Source: Leishmania martiniquensis
Taxonomy: Eukaryota > Euglenozoa > Kinetoplastea > Trypanosomatida > Trypanosomatidae
Direction of reading: 5' to 3'
DNA length: 64,000 nucleotides
NCBI RefSeq assembly: GCF_017916325.1
Contig: NC_090148.1
Span: 175,001 to 239,000 of the forward strand
The notes below the pieces were generated by a model. The model searched no databases, was not told where the DNA came from, and saw only the letters and a list, made by a program, of their open reading frames with translations. The position numbers and the translations under genes are program-made. Of this stretch, positions 1 through 9,933 are shown piece by piece. Numbering within the stretch: the first letter of the stretch is position 1; every line of letters begins with the position of its first letter.

Positions 1-297
1 GTAGGTCTGCGGCACCTGTACTCCGCACTTCGACCGCTGAGCAACCCGGATGTGCTCCTTGCGCAGGCGCGACGGCTCTCCTTTCGGTCTGAGATGGAGG
101 CTGTCCAAACGGCGCAGGTCATGGCATCATTCGTCACGGAGCTGAGAGGCGGCGGCGCTGCGCCTGCCGACTATGGGGGCTCGCTGACTTCTCTCCCTTC
201 CGCAGCGGTGCTGAGACCGGTGGTGCGCGATGGCCACTTAGTTGCCTTGAAGCTATGCCCTCCTCGCGGCGCTGGCCAAGGAGTCGGGAGGCGTTGA
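1..297 (+). CDS. C-terminal fragment of an unidentified protein (5' truncated by window edge)
   Basis: Frame 1 is open from the first base to a TGA at 295-297, giving 98 residues that must be the tail of a gene starting upstream of the window. The first part is helical (LYSALRPLSNPDVLLAQARR, then an E/Q-rich run); the end is Gly/Arg-rich. No motif identifies a family. It lies on the same strand as every gene downstream, which fits a directional cluster. That it is coding rests only on the open frame and composition, so confidence is moderate. Confidence 0.5.
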   Translation, partial: VGLRHLYSALRPLSNPDVLLAQARRLSFRSEMEAVQTAQVMASFVTELRGGGAAPADYGGSLTSLPSAAVLRPVVRDGHLVALKLCPPRGAGQGVGRR

Positions 298-1489
298 ACG
301 AGGGTGAAACAATTGCCGGGGCGCGTCTCAAGGCCCATGAGTTCAGCAGCTGCGTGGGAGGGACTTCCCCTCTTATGAAGCGATGCTGGCCTATCTCACC
401 CCCTGTAGGCGCGCGCGAGTGACGTGGGGAAAGGTATTGCACTCATCTCAGTCGATGGCTCCTCACCGAAGGGCATCCATTTCTCCTGCATTCACCCATC
501 GCATGACCGTGGAGGCGCTATCACACGAAATGGGGATGGGCAGGGGTGGAGGCAGCGCTCTCCGCAACCCATGTGGGTTTCGCATTCTGTGCTGGTGTAC
601 GCACAGGTACTGGTCCCCTATCCGTCTTTATCTCCTTCGCCGCCCGCTTTCCTCCCCCTCCCTCCCCACTGCTGTACCAGTGGGCGTCGCTGCTCACTTA
701 CTCGTGTGTGTGTGTCTGCTTGTGCGTGCGCTACTGTATCTGTGTTGCAGGTGTGCATTCGCATCCACAGTATGCACACCCCTCCTTCCCACCCATCACT
801 GCCGCATCACTGTGAAAAAAATCCCGATCGCTGCCTCCTTAGTGCACATGCGTCACACAGAAGCGAGAGAGACGAGACGAAACGCGAAGGACTCGAACAG
901 CTCCCGTTCCGACCAAAGTGAGGCCAAAGGAAGCAGTGACGCCTCCCTCCGCATGCACATCGCCTTCTCTCTTCCCATCCTTCATCTTCCCTGTCTGTAA
1001 TGTCATCGTGTGACAACAGACGCCGTAGTTGCGGGCGCTGGTGTCGCTCTACGCACACTTTGCATTGCGAAGACCTCCTCGTGTACCATTCGTCTCGGCC
1101 TAACAGGCACACCCGCCCGCAAAACAGAGGGGGGGGAAGGAGAAAAAAAGGAGACATCAGACGCTGGGAGACTGTCCACTGCTATCCGTTCTGTTGCCTC
1201 CACACTGACACACACACACACGCTGCCTCCACTTCTTCTGCGAACAGCGACTTTTTTCGCCTGTCTCTCTGCGTGAGTTTGTTTGTTTGTCGGTGCGCCT
1301 CTTTTTTTGTTTTTTTCTTCGCGTGAGCTTTGGCGCCTTTCCCTTTGTGCGGTCCTTTCCGTTCTCGGCAATTCGACCGTATTGGGTGCCGCCTCCCCCT
1401 CCCCTTCTCAATCCACCGCATCCCTTCTCCTGTCCTCCTCTTCATTGCCTCCTCCGCCAACTGCCATTCGCATACAGGACGACAACACG
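298..1489. other. Intergenic region, no gene seen
   Basis: It holds pyrimidine-rich stretches, TG/CA runs and a T-rich tract at 1298-1320. Open frames here (for example 383-1000) are low-complexity and match no family. It should contain the 3' UTR of the upstream gene and the trans-splice acceptor of the next. Confidence 0.6.
1298..1327 (+). promoter_or_regulatory. Candidate spliced-leader acceptor for the CCDC124-like gene
   Basis: A T-rich polypyrimidine tract is followed by the first AG at 1326-1327. No ATG occurs between this AG and the chosen start at 1490. A second AG at 1476-1477, after another C/T tract, is an alternative acceptor and leaves the same start codon. Confidence 0.4.
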
Positions 1490-2311
1490 ATGCCGAGCGG
1501 CCCCAAGAGTAACAAATACACGAACCGCCACAGCGAGGAGGCGCGACTGCGCGATGAGGAGCGGCGCATCCACTCCCGCGCGGCCCGCGAGGCGGCCAAG
1601 GAGGATGCGCAATGGGCGGAGACGGACCCAAAGATGCTGAAGAAGATAGAGAAGCAGCGGGAGATGGAGCGTAAGCAGGCGGAAAGGGCCACTCGTGACG
1701 CCGAAAAGAGAGAGCAGCTGAAGGAAGAGGAGCGCGAGATGAACGCGAGGGTGCCCAAGAAGGTGTCTCAGCGCCAAATTCAGAAGGATTTGGCGAAAAT
1801 GCTAGCCGATTACGACAAGCAGCGCAACGCCCTCCGGGGTGGCGAGCAGGGCGCGGTGGCCAGTCCGGCGAAGACGGAGGAGACGCCGCTGCCGTCAGGA
1901 AACGTAAACCGCGAACGCGGGGTGGCGCTGGGCCAGGAGAGCAACACCATCAATGCTTCTGGCACAGTGTCTGATGTGCTAGCAGTCTTGGGGAAGGGCG
2001 GCGACTCTAGCGGCGCTGCTGAAATACCTGATAACCGCCACATCGGCAAGCGTGCCAAGGTGCTCTACAAGGCCTTCTATGCAGAGCACCTGGAGCGAGT
2101 GAAGGAAGAGAGTCCGGGCCTGCGTCGTACCCAGTACAACGATATCATTTGGGAGATGTGGCAAAAGAGCCCCACCAACCCGTTTGTGATGCGCACCGAG
2201 AAGATCGCGCATGAGCGGCTGGAGGCCGAGCGGCGGTGGATGGAGGGCGACTCCGATGATGACGAGGAGGAAACGGAGCTCGAAGATGGCGGCAAGCGCG
2301 CCGCCAAGTGA
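1490..2311 (+). CDS. CCDC124/Lso2-family ribosome-associated protein
   Basis: The 273-residue protein begins MPSGPKSNKYTNRHSEEA. A very basic, charged helix rich in K/R/E follows (about residues 10-115) and then a variable linker. A conserved C-terminal block (about 185-240) contains FYAEHLERVKEESPGLR and then WQKSPTNPFVM. This order, a charged N-terminal coil plus an HMG-like C-terminal block ending in a W-x-KSP-NP motif, is that of the CCDC124 family. Human CCDC124 and yeast Lso2 bind the interface of idle 80S ribosomes and help recovery from dormancy; that role is inferred here. The frame extends upstream to 1283, but 1490 is the first ATG after the likely splice acceptors. An acidic tail (DSDDDEEETELEDGG) ends the protein. 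Confidence 0.8.
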   Translation: MPSGPKSNKYTNRHSEEARLRDEERRIHSRAAREAAKEDAQWAETDPKMLKKIEKQREMERKQAERATRDAEKREQLKEEEREMNARVPKKVSQRQIQKDLAKMLADYDKQRNALRGGEQGAVASPAKTEETPLPSGNVNRERGVALGQESNTINASGTVSDVLAVLGKGGDSSGAAEIPDNRHIGKRAKVLYKAFYAEHLERVKEESPGLRRTQYNDIIWEMWQKSPTNPFVMRTEKIAHERLEAERRWMEGDSDDDEEETELEDGGKRAAK

Positions 2312-2975
2312 TGCACAAGTCAACAGCATGCATGCATCAGAGAGAGAGAGAAAGCGAGGGTGGCTTGGATAGCAAGAACGGTGCCAGGGGTCGTGTGCCG
2401 GTACAGAGATGTCGACTGTAAGAGAGACACAAGCACACCCCTATCCGCTAGCAGCTCTACCTTTCCGCTTGTGATGCTTTCATAAGCCCCCCTCCCTCTC
2501 TCCCCCGCGTGATGAGTAGCCTTGGACCGAGATTCTCACGGCCAATGAAGCACACACACACACACACTCAAACGCTGGACAGGCCACGCCGTATTGACAC
2601 AGTATCCGAGACACGCTCGCAGAAAGAAAAGAAAGACGCTGGTGTCGAAAGGAGAGAAGCCTTCAACATGCATGCTAAATCACACCAAAGGGCATCTGCT
2701 ACAGGTCTTGAGACGTCTCTGCAAGTCTGCTGCGACCAGGCGGTGCGGAGAGTGAGGGTCACGTGTGCCCTCCCTTCTCTGTTTCCCTGTTGCTGCTGCC
2801 TCTCTTTCTTTTGCTCGCTTGCACTTGAATATTGCACGTGTGTGTGTGTGTGCGTACACGTACCCCAGAAGAGTGTCTCCGCCTTCTTATCTCATCGGAA
2901 GCGACACTGGCGCGCTCTTTCGTGCTTCCTCCTCGCTCCCTCATCACAAACAACAGACACAACCGCTTTCGCCAT

Positions 2976-3029
2976 CGAGTGGGACTGCGCGCCTTGCTCG
3001 GCACCCTGAAGGGCGTGCAGTCCCACTCG
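2976..3029. repeat. Inverted repeat (17/18-bp stem, 18-nt loop) at the edge of repeat copy A
   Basis: The left arm CGAGTGGGACTGCGCGCC (2976-2993) is complementary to GGCGTGCAGTCCCACTCG (3012-3029) at 17 of 18 positions. The right arm lies inside the dispersed repeat; the left arm lies outside it and is absent beside copy B. Confidence 0.6.
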
Positions 3030-3314
3030 AGTCCGCCCGGCACCGGCCGCGCAGCGCGTATGCGAAGACGATGCGGGGAGACGGGCAAGGACGACGACCT
3101 GCGCGGACATGCATGGGCTCGATTCGACGGCAGGGCCGTTCGTCTCAGGCGACCCAAATGTGGCCGGCCAGGGCCAACAGCGGCAGGATGAGCTGTGGGG
3201 ACTGTGTGGCGCGTATGCGCGTACGCTGAAATGGGTTGCCGTGCCGTGCGATGGAGGTGGTGTGGTGTGGTGTGTGCGTGGGGGGGGCGCCGTCGAACGG
3301 CCAGGGCAGAGAAA
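3010..3314 (+). repeat. Dispersed repeat, copy A
   Basis: Positions 3010-3287 appear base-for-base identical to 47452-47729. After a G-run that differs by one G plus an extra A, a further stretch (CGCCGTCGAACGGCCAG and a degenerate AGAGAAA end) is also shared. The copies have the same orientation and both lie downstream of protein genes. No obvious terminal repeats or target-site duplication were seen. Leishmania 3' UTRs commonly carry SIDER retroposons, but this was not matched to a SIDER consensus. Confidence 0.9.
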
Positions 3315-4804
3315 GCTCTCCTGTATATGCGTTCCTGTCGCTCCCCCCTCTTTCCTCACTCCTTCTCTCTCTCTTGCCTTCTGCCTCGCTGGTGCGACAG
3401 GCATGCTGCGTGGCGTGGGTGCTGTGACGAGCTTAGGGTGATTCTCTCTGTCTCCTTGTAATATATCCTCTCTCGCCCTTACCCGGGGCTCCGTTTTTGC
3501 GTCCGACCTTTCTCTGATGGCAACAGCCACCGTGGCGCACTCACACACATATACGCGCACATGCAGACAGAAAAGAGGACGGAGCGCGAAGCCCCCGGCG
3601 TGCAACGCGACTACACGCATACATACAAGAAGGCATAGGACTCGCGCATAACGATGGAGGCGCACGGATAGCTGTCCCCCTCCCCCTCCCCCCCGCTTTC
3701 CTCTCTTTCCCCTCTCGTGCATCGGGCTCGGAGAGGAGGCGAATCCCTCTCGGGCGATAGCGGGCAACGTGTGAGACAATTACCGTATGCGCTATGGTCT
3801 GTGCGGTTGCCGCGGGCTCTGCTGCCTCCCTTGCCTTTGGCAATGAAAAGCGGTGTGCTCCCCTTTAAGCCGGCCCTCCTCTCGATGAGGAACGGCACCG
3901 GCGCCTGTGGGCAGCGCGTGGGCCTGCTTCCGTTTCCTCACCTGCAGTGTGTGTAGGAGGCCCGCGGCCCTTATCGCTGGTGAGCATCACGCACGTGAAA
4001 TGGGGTCTTTTTTTAACGTGGCTCTTAGCTTATATGTGCCATTGCTCCGCTAAGCCGCGCGCTTACCTGGCCCTCTGGTCCACGAGATCTCTCTCTCTCT
4101 CTCTGTTTGCCCTCAAAAAGGCTGGGTAAGGCGAGGGGGGATAGGCGGAGGCAGGCGTGACAGTGACTTCCCACATGCGTTCTCAGTGGCCAGTCGCCGA
4201 AGATGGAGACGAGCCGTGCGTATCGAAAGCCGTTGTTTATCTCTGAGAGGATGGGGGGTACGCCGCGCTGCCTCTGAGCTCACTCACATCCGCGCCAGTT
4301 TCTGGTTCCCAAAGTAGGAACTACAGAGGGGCTTGCCCGACTTAGCACCCGAGCACACCATCGCACCTGCATGCTTGCGACAGGCGGTGTGCACCGCCTG
4401 TATTATCTCTGATGCCCAACGTCCCCTCCCCCTCCCCCACTCCTTTCTTCAGCCGCTGCAGCCCCTGAGTTCCTCTGGCGTGCGATGTATATCGCTCGAA
4501 TTCATTACACCCATCACACTTTGGAGGGGACAAAGGCAAAGGCTCTCATTGATTCACGCATCTCCTCCATAGAGGCATAGACACACACCCCCGTACACCC
4601 TCTGCTGACGCCCCGCCATCCGTACGCCGTGAGGAGGCGTAGCCGCCATCGCGAGACTGCTTGCTCCTCTTGACCCGCTCTCTTTTCCCGTTTCTTTTCT
4701 ACTCTGCTGCATCACTCCCGCCACCAGGTGACAGGCTTCCTGGCCACAGCTCTCCGCTCCCAGTAAGAGACACGAGCCCCCTAGATGTCACCGCTGCCGT
4801 CGCT

Positions 4805-7800
4805 ATGAACTTTGAAGATCCATCGGCGAATGACCTCAGTCGGTTTCGCAGCTCTGTAGCGGGGCGAGGGCGGCCGTCTCCCTCCTCCCCGTCATCGGTC
4901 TCCGGCGGACCAGCTGGGGGCTCAGGAGGAAGCCCCGGCGCAGCCTCACCTGCGTTTCCGTCCGGTAGGAGTGCTGGCAGCTCTGTCGGACCTGCTACAG
5001 CATCCCCCAACTCGGCGCTTGCCTCAACCGCGGCTGTCTCCCTGCTAGGATCGTTTCCGACTTCTGCCCCAGTTGCCGGGCGACGAGCTCGTGGAGAGCC
5101 TCGTGGGGCCGGCGCTTCCCTGACGCCTCCGGCGGCGGGCGGAGCTTCCGCGAGCACCGCCACTCAAGCTACTTCCTCCAGGAGCGCTGAGGCACCTGCC
5201 GCCTCGGCACTGTCGTGGCTGGATGACATGGACTCGCCACCGCCGCCAGCGGCACCTGCATCAGTCGAGCCAAGCGGACTCGGTGCGCCATCACCACTCC
5301 CTCCAGCGGGGCAGGCGCTTTCCTTGTCGTCAGTGCCGCCGCCTTTTCTTACGGGTGACGCGGCTCGGCAACACGTGCCATCGTTTCTGGACTTCGGCGA
5401 TACCAGCGCTTCCTCTGGTGGCGGTGCTGCCCCTCCGATGCCGCCAAGGGGGGCGCCTGCTACCACAGCGGGATTGCCCACTACCGCGAGTGGCGCTGCC
5501 ACCAGTACCGCCGACGGTGAAGAGCGCAAGAAGAAAGAGGTCCGCGATCTCTACCTCACCCTCGATGCCTTGGACATGGAGCTGGAGCGACTGGAGGGGC
5601 GTGTCGACGACCGCCAAGTGAAGGAGGAAACGGAGCTCTTGGCGCTCGAGACGAGTGTGCTAGTGAAGACAGCAGAGCTCGAGGAGAAGGAGCAGGAGTT
5701 GGCGTCGAAGCGTGCTGAGCTGAAGGGCTACATGGCGGAGCGGCTTGAAGCCCTCGCATGCCGGTACGCGAAGGAAATGGCGGCGCAGGCTGCGGAGGTG
5801 CGAAGCCTCGATGAGGCGCGCTTTGGAAAGCAACTGCAACGCGTACATGACATGAGGCTGGCGACGGAGCAGACGGTGCGTGACTTACGAGAGCAGGCGG
5901 CGCTTGTCCTCGACACGCGGCCTTACAGTGAGGCTGGGGTGCGACTTGCCCTTTTTAGTGCGCCGGGCAACGCTGCAGTGCCGCCAGCAGTCGGTTCAGA
6001 CGCGTCCGGCTTTGCGACCGACGCTGCCGGCTCCCCGTCGGCTGAGTCGTCCTGCACACCACTGGAAAGCTCCTTGCAACAGGCAGTGATGCTACTACGC
6101 GGCTACTGCGACAAGCGGTTGCGCCACACGCGCGACGACCTTGTGAACTTTGTGCACAGCAGCACGTTCGACGCCGCGCACTCGGTCCGTCGACGGCGTG
6201 TGCAGGCGTGGGTGCAGGATGCGGTGCAGCACAAGGAAGCCTTCAGCCGCTGCTTGGTGGACATGATGCAGCGGTACATAGTCTTCTACAAGGAGCGGGC
6301 ACTTCTCAAGGCGGACAACGTGTCGGCTTTGCAGGCGGATGTGCGCCGTATGGCCCAGGAGCTGCGCAGACACGCCGCAGAGCGGCTGCAACAGCTGCTG
6401 AGGGATGTGACGGCCAAGATCACACTTTCCACTCAGCACCACACGCAGGCAGCCGAGGAGGCGTGCGCGTTTCTACATAAAAAGGCGTACACCATCGTTG
6501 AGGGCGACATGGCGATAGCGGATGCGCAGCGCCGGGAGCTGGAGAGTCGCCTGCTTGCGGAGGCCGACGCACGCCGTCAGCGTCACCGCGCCGAGGAGGA
6601 GTCGCTGACGGAGCAGCTGCAACGATTGCGCCGCTCTGGTGAGGCGGCCAGCCGCGACTCCTTTCAGGGGCTCCGTGATGCCGCTGGCGCTACCAGCAAT
6701 CAGCGCGCACAGCCCCTCAGGGAGGAGATGTTGGCAATGAAGGTCCGCTTGACGGAACGTCTCCACGGCGGGGCGTCAGAAGTCGCCGGCGCCTCTTGCG
6801 CAGCTCGCATGCACGCCGAAGAGCTTGCACATGTTTTACGCAACACCGTGACGCAGGAGGCCGCGTGCCAGCAAGCCGCGTCCCTTTCGCGCCAGCGGTG
6901 CGACGAGCTGCGGCGTGGTCTGGCGGCCTCTCTATGCACGGAGGTTGTGGAGCGGCTGCAACAGACTCGCTGTGTACAGCACGCACACCAGGCCCGCATC
7001 GACGCCCTGGCGAAAACATGGGAGGCAGCGCGCCGCCAGAACCTTGCTGCGACGTGCTCGCTGATTACACCGGTTTCCAGCAGCACCAATGGCACCGTGG
7101 ACGCCGAGTACGCTTCAGACTCCTATGCCGCACCACAGGATGTCATGTCGATTGCGTTGCTTGATGTACTGCGAGACAAGCTGCGTGCCCGTGACGATAC
7201 GCGACGCTCTCTGCTTGCGTCGCGGCGGCAGAGCACTGCTGCGTATCTCCGCAGACTTGAGGGGATGCGCGACGCGCAGGCGGCGCTGCAGGACAGGTGC
7301 GCTGCGCTGTGGTCGGCGGCGCAGACGCTAGCGACTCACCAGGCTATCACTCAGGATGTGGAGTTGGAAGTGGAGAAGCACCTTATCACAGTTGCAGCTG
7401 AGCAGCGAGTGGTCGACCGGGATCGCGGTGCAGCGGAGCGGGGGTGTCGCCGCATGGAGGAGATGGCGTCCCGCCTGCGCCACGAGGCACCGCAGCACCT
7501 GCTGTGCGGCTTGCCCGAACCGCCGCCGCAGAGGGCGATGATGGCCCATCGGACGCGCACACAACCGCTGGGCATTGTGAGCATCAACGCCATTCGCAAA
7601 GCGCCGAGCAGCAGCAACACCTTCACCGCGGTGCACGCCTCCACGAACGCAGCTACAGCGGCTAGGAAAGGCTTCGCCGAAGCGCCTCCGCTGTCCTCAT
7701 TGTCCTCGCCTTTTTCAACGTCAGTGGTGCCTCCGACGAAACCCGGTGAGGAGGTGCCGGTTCAAAGCCAGGAGGTGTCCTGTGCTGCCAACACAGTGGA

Positions 7801-8530
7801 AACGAGCTGTGCCACGGACACACAGCCCTGGTCATCGGCTCTGCTGCACGCTGAACAGCAACTTTCGCCTGCCAGCAGTGGGGGGAGTCCTGCTGCGTCG
7901 CCTGCCGCAGACGCGCCGCAGCAGAGTTGCCCACAGTCGTTTGACACGTTGCCTGTGGCGCGTCAGGGTATCCGTCACGAGGCTGCTACGAAAGCGTCGC
8001 TTTCCCCTAAAGGAGGACAGCACGCGGACACGACAGGGCCGCATGGCCGCCCCTCAGATACCGTCGTCGACGCCGGGGGAGACGCGTACTCCTGTGGTTT
8101 ACTTCCTCTAAACCCCGAATCGCCGCGAGATACTGCCGACGAGGAGCAACACAGCAGACTATTACCTCTCAATGCCGTTCGCCCGCCTGTGCCGAGTAGG
8201 TCGACGACAGACTTGGCTACGACCCCACTCGCTCTCACCTACCCAACAACATCACTGGCGGCACCCCCAGCACCGGAGCAGCGGTACCAGCAGCGTCTGC
8301 ACGCCCTTCATGCACTACGTGACCCAAACCTGTCACAGCTGACGTGGTCGATGCTAGAGGAATACCGCAGTACCAGTGCTGATGCTCTCGATCGGGCTGT
8401 GGCGGACGAAGGTGCAGCACATGTGCCTTCCACTTTCGACTTCATAGCAGCAGGAAGCCAAGACGACTCGAGCAACTTTGTCGCCTTGCTGTCCTGCACA
8501 GACTCCCCTACTTCCTCTCTCACCTACTAG
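4805..8530 (+). CDS. Large coiled-coil protein with disordered Ser/Pro-rich N-terminus
   Basis: The protein has 1241 residues starting MNFEDPSANDLSRF. The frame is open further upstream to 4661, but that part (FPFLFYSAASLPPPG...) looks like translated polypyrimidine UTR, so 4805 is preferred. Residues 1-235 are Ser/Pro/Gly/Ala-rich with two short acidic-aromatic motifs (LSWLDDMD near 136 and SFLDFGD near 193). From about 239 to 900 it is almost continuous charged helix typical of long coiled coils, and the tail is again low-complexity. Such architecture suits a cytoskeletal or basal-body protein. The WLDD-type motif plus a long coil vaguely recalls the transition-fibre protein FBF1, but this is only a guess. 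No catalytic motif is seen. Confidence 0.75.
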   Translation: MNFEDPSANDLSRFRSSVAGRGRPSPSSPSSVSGGPAGGSGGSPGAASPAFPSGRSAGSSVGPATASPNSALASTAAVSLLGSFPTSAPVAGRRARGEPRGAGASLTPPAAGGASASTATQATSSRSAEAPAASALSWLDDMDSPPPPAAPASVEPSGLGAPSPLPPAGQALSLSSVPPPFLTGDAARQHVPSFLDFGDTSASSGGGAAPPMPPRGAPATTAGLPTTASGAATSTADGEERKKKEVRDLYLTLDALDMELERLEGRVDDRQVKEETELLALETSVLVKTAELEEKEQELASKRAELKGYMAERLEALACRYAKEMAAQAAEVRSLDEARFGKQLQRVHDMRLATEQTVRDLREQAALVLDTRPYSEAGVRLALFSAPGNAAVPPAVGSDASGFATDAAGSPSAESSCTPLESSLQQAVMLLRGYCDKRLRHTRDDLVNFVHSSTFDAAHSVRRRRVQAWVQDAVQHKEAFSRCLVDMMQRYIVFYKERALLKADNVSALQADVRRMAQELRRHAAERLQQLLRDVTAKITLSTQHHTQAAEEACAFLHKKAYTIVEGDMAIADAQRRELESRLLAEADARRQRHRAEEESLTEQLQRLRRSGEAASRDSFQGLRDAAGATSNQRAQPLREEMLAMKVRLTERLHGGASEVAGASCAARMHAEELAHVLRNTVTQEAACQQAASLSRQRCDELRRGLAASLCTEVVERLQQTRCVQHAHQARIDALAKTWEAARRQNLAATCSLITPVSSSTNGTVDAEYASDSYAAPQDVMSIALLDVLRDKLRARDDTRRSLLASRRQSTAAYLRRLEGMRDAQAALQDRCAALWSAAQTLATHQAITQDVELEVEKHLITVAAEQRVVDRDRGAAERGCRRMEEMASRLRHEAPQHLLCGLPEPPPQRAMMAHRTRTQPLGIVSINAIRKAPSSSNTFTAVHASTNAATAARKGFAEAPPLSSLSSPFSTSVVPPTKPGEEVPVQSQEVSCAANTVETSCATDTQPWSSALLHAEQQLSPASSGGSPAASPAADAPQQSCPQSFDTLPVARQGIRHEAATKASLSPKGGQHADTTGPHGRPSDTVVDAGGDAYSCGLLPLNPESPRDTADEEQHSRLLPLNAVRPPVPSRSTTDLATTPLALTYPTTSLAAPPAPEQRYQQRLHALHALRDPNLSQLTWSMLEEYRSTSADALDRAVADEGAAHVPSTFDFIAAGSQDDSSNFVALLSCTDSPTSSLTY

Positions 8531-8557
8531 GGTGTGACGCGCGGAAGGGTCACACCC
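8530..8557 (+). repeat. 9-bp perfect hairpin overlapping the stop codon
   Basis: GGGTGTGAC (8530-8538) pairs perfectly with GTCACACCC (8549-8557) across a 10-nt loop. The first G is the last base of the TAG stop of the coiled-coil gene, so the hairpin would form at the very start of its 3' UTR. Confidence 0.6.
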
Positions 8558-9336
8558 AACCACCCACCCACCCACACAGCCACAGGAGGCAGCTGCATAC
8601 GGGGGCGGGTGGATGGGCATAGCTGCCTGCCTGTCTGTACGTGGGCTGCACCAGCTGCGCATCTCTCTCTCTCTTACTCTGGGTAAAGGATATGCCAAGC
8701 CCAGGGAAGGCTGTGAAATGCATCGCTGCTGGAGAGCAGTGTTAGCCCTTCGCAAGCCAGCCGTCGAGGTAGCTTGCCGAGCAAGCTGTGAGCTTTCCTC
8801 CTATCCCGCCCTCTCGCCTCCCTCCACTCGCCGCTCCTTCATGGGCGAAGGCGCGTGGGCGTGAACAGGGGCTGATCTCTGCTAGAAGACACTCCATCAT
8901 CCCTCTCTTTGCCGGTCTCCTTTATCGCCCGCGTACGCACGCACATCTGTGTACCCATGCGAGCATGTGGGGCTTGATGGCGCCACTCCGTTTGCGCGGG
9001 TGAGTGATGGGGCGTGACACGAACTTCATCTCTCCTCCCTTTCGCTTCTTCGGCATTCTCGCGTATTTAATTCTCTTGTGTATGCCTAAGGTTGGCCACA
9101 AGAGGGCGAGGACGAGTGAGGTGTACACGCGACCGCGTACGTTGGTGAGTGCGCGTTTGGACACAAGTAGGGGTAACTTTGCCCCCCTCCCTCCCTCCCT
9201 CCCTCCAGTCCTGCTTCTGACTGCAGGCCCGCCTTCGGCTGGGGAAGGAGAGCGTTCTGCACGCGCGCCATAGCGGTTCCGCACCCATACACACACAACG
9301 GGAACGAAAGACACCCATTCCCCTCCTACGCACAAG
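8531..9336. other. Intergenic region, no gene seen
   Basis: After the stop-codon hairpin come CCCA repeats (8557-8577), mixed 3' UTR sequence and a (CCCT)n tract at 9182-9206. The latter is a G-quadruplex-type motif on the minus strand and may also serve as a splice-acceptor tract. Confidence 0.6.
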
Positions 9337-9933
9337 ATGCAGGCGCCAGGGGACGCCAACATGAGCGTCAGCCCAGCCCCCGTCCTCAACAACAAGCCGA
9401 CTGGGCGAAGCATTTCGTACGAGGAGATTTACAAGGCTGCCAAGTGTAGCGTGCTAACGGATTTCTACCGTGAGAAGCGCTATCGTGATCTGCGCCGCCG
9501 CATCGCAGAGAGTGGAGAGGACGTGCAGCTCATTCCAGTGGCCAGCGGCGGTGATGCGAACTCACCGGCACTCGTGCGGGCGAGTACCTCGCGCCTGTTG
9601 AAGGAGCACAGCAGCGCGTCATGGAGCGCTTCCTTCTATCAATCCGGCGTGTACGGACTCACGGGCGTCAGCTCGATTTGCACGGCAATCGCTCTCTACC
9701 TCGGCATCTACCGGAATCGACTTGTCTTGCCCATTGTGCCGATGGGGGCTGCGGTGACGTGGCGCCTGTGGGGCGTACTCGAGGATGTGTGGAACGAGCA
9801 GCGCTACATCGACAATGCGGCGAGGATGCGGGAGGAACGGCAGGGCAACCCAATGAATGCCGTTGTGAAGCGACGCCGAAAGCTGGACACGAATGCAACG
9901 GAAGGGTCGCCCGCTGCCGAGTTGATGGAGTAG
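9337..9933 (+). CDS. Small membrane protein, family unknown
   Basis: The protein has 198 residues. After a polar N-terminus with a helical segment (SYEEIYKAAKCSVLTDFYRE), two closely spaced hydrophobic stretches (about residues 107-125 and 130-147) form a probable hairpin of membrane helices joined by the basic turn IYRNR. The C-terminus is highly basic (VVKRRRKLD). No conserved motif was recognised. A second in-frame ATG at 9361 is possible: a CAAG directly precedes the first ATG and could be the acceptor, which would leave the second as start. Membrane location is inferred from hydrophobicity only. Confidence 0.7.
   Translation: MQAPGDANMSVSPAPVLNNKPTGRSISYEEIYKAAKCSVLTDFYREKRYRDLRRRIAESGEDVQLIPVASGGDANSPALVRASTSRLLKEHSSASWSASFYQSGVYGLTGVSSICTAIALYLGIYRNRLVLPIVPMGAAVTWRLWGVLEDVWNEQRYIDNAARMREERQGNPMNAVVKRRRKLDTNATEGSPAAELME

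Larger units (their letters stand above)
2312..4804. other. Intergenic region containing one copy of a dispersed repeat
   Basis: This 2.5-kb stretch has no convincing gene. It carries a GCATGCATGCAT run near 2326, a CA microsatellite near 2551-2570, an inverted repeat at 2976-3029 and copy A of a long repeat (3010-3314). Minus-strand open frames across 2892-3779 run straight through the repeat and look like chance. Confidence 0.6.

Noticed and set aside
383..1000. Possible small gene in the first spacer
   Set aside because: Three overlapping frames are open at once and none has a plausible domain or codon bias.
2892..3779. 295-residue minus-strand open frame
   Set aside because: Most of it is repeat copy A and CA-rich spacer; no family motif, and it is on the wrong strand for the cluster.
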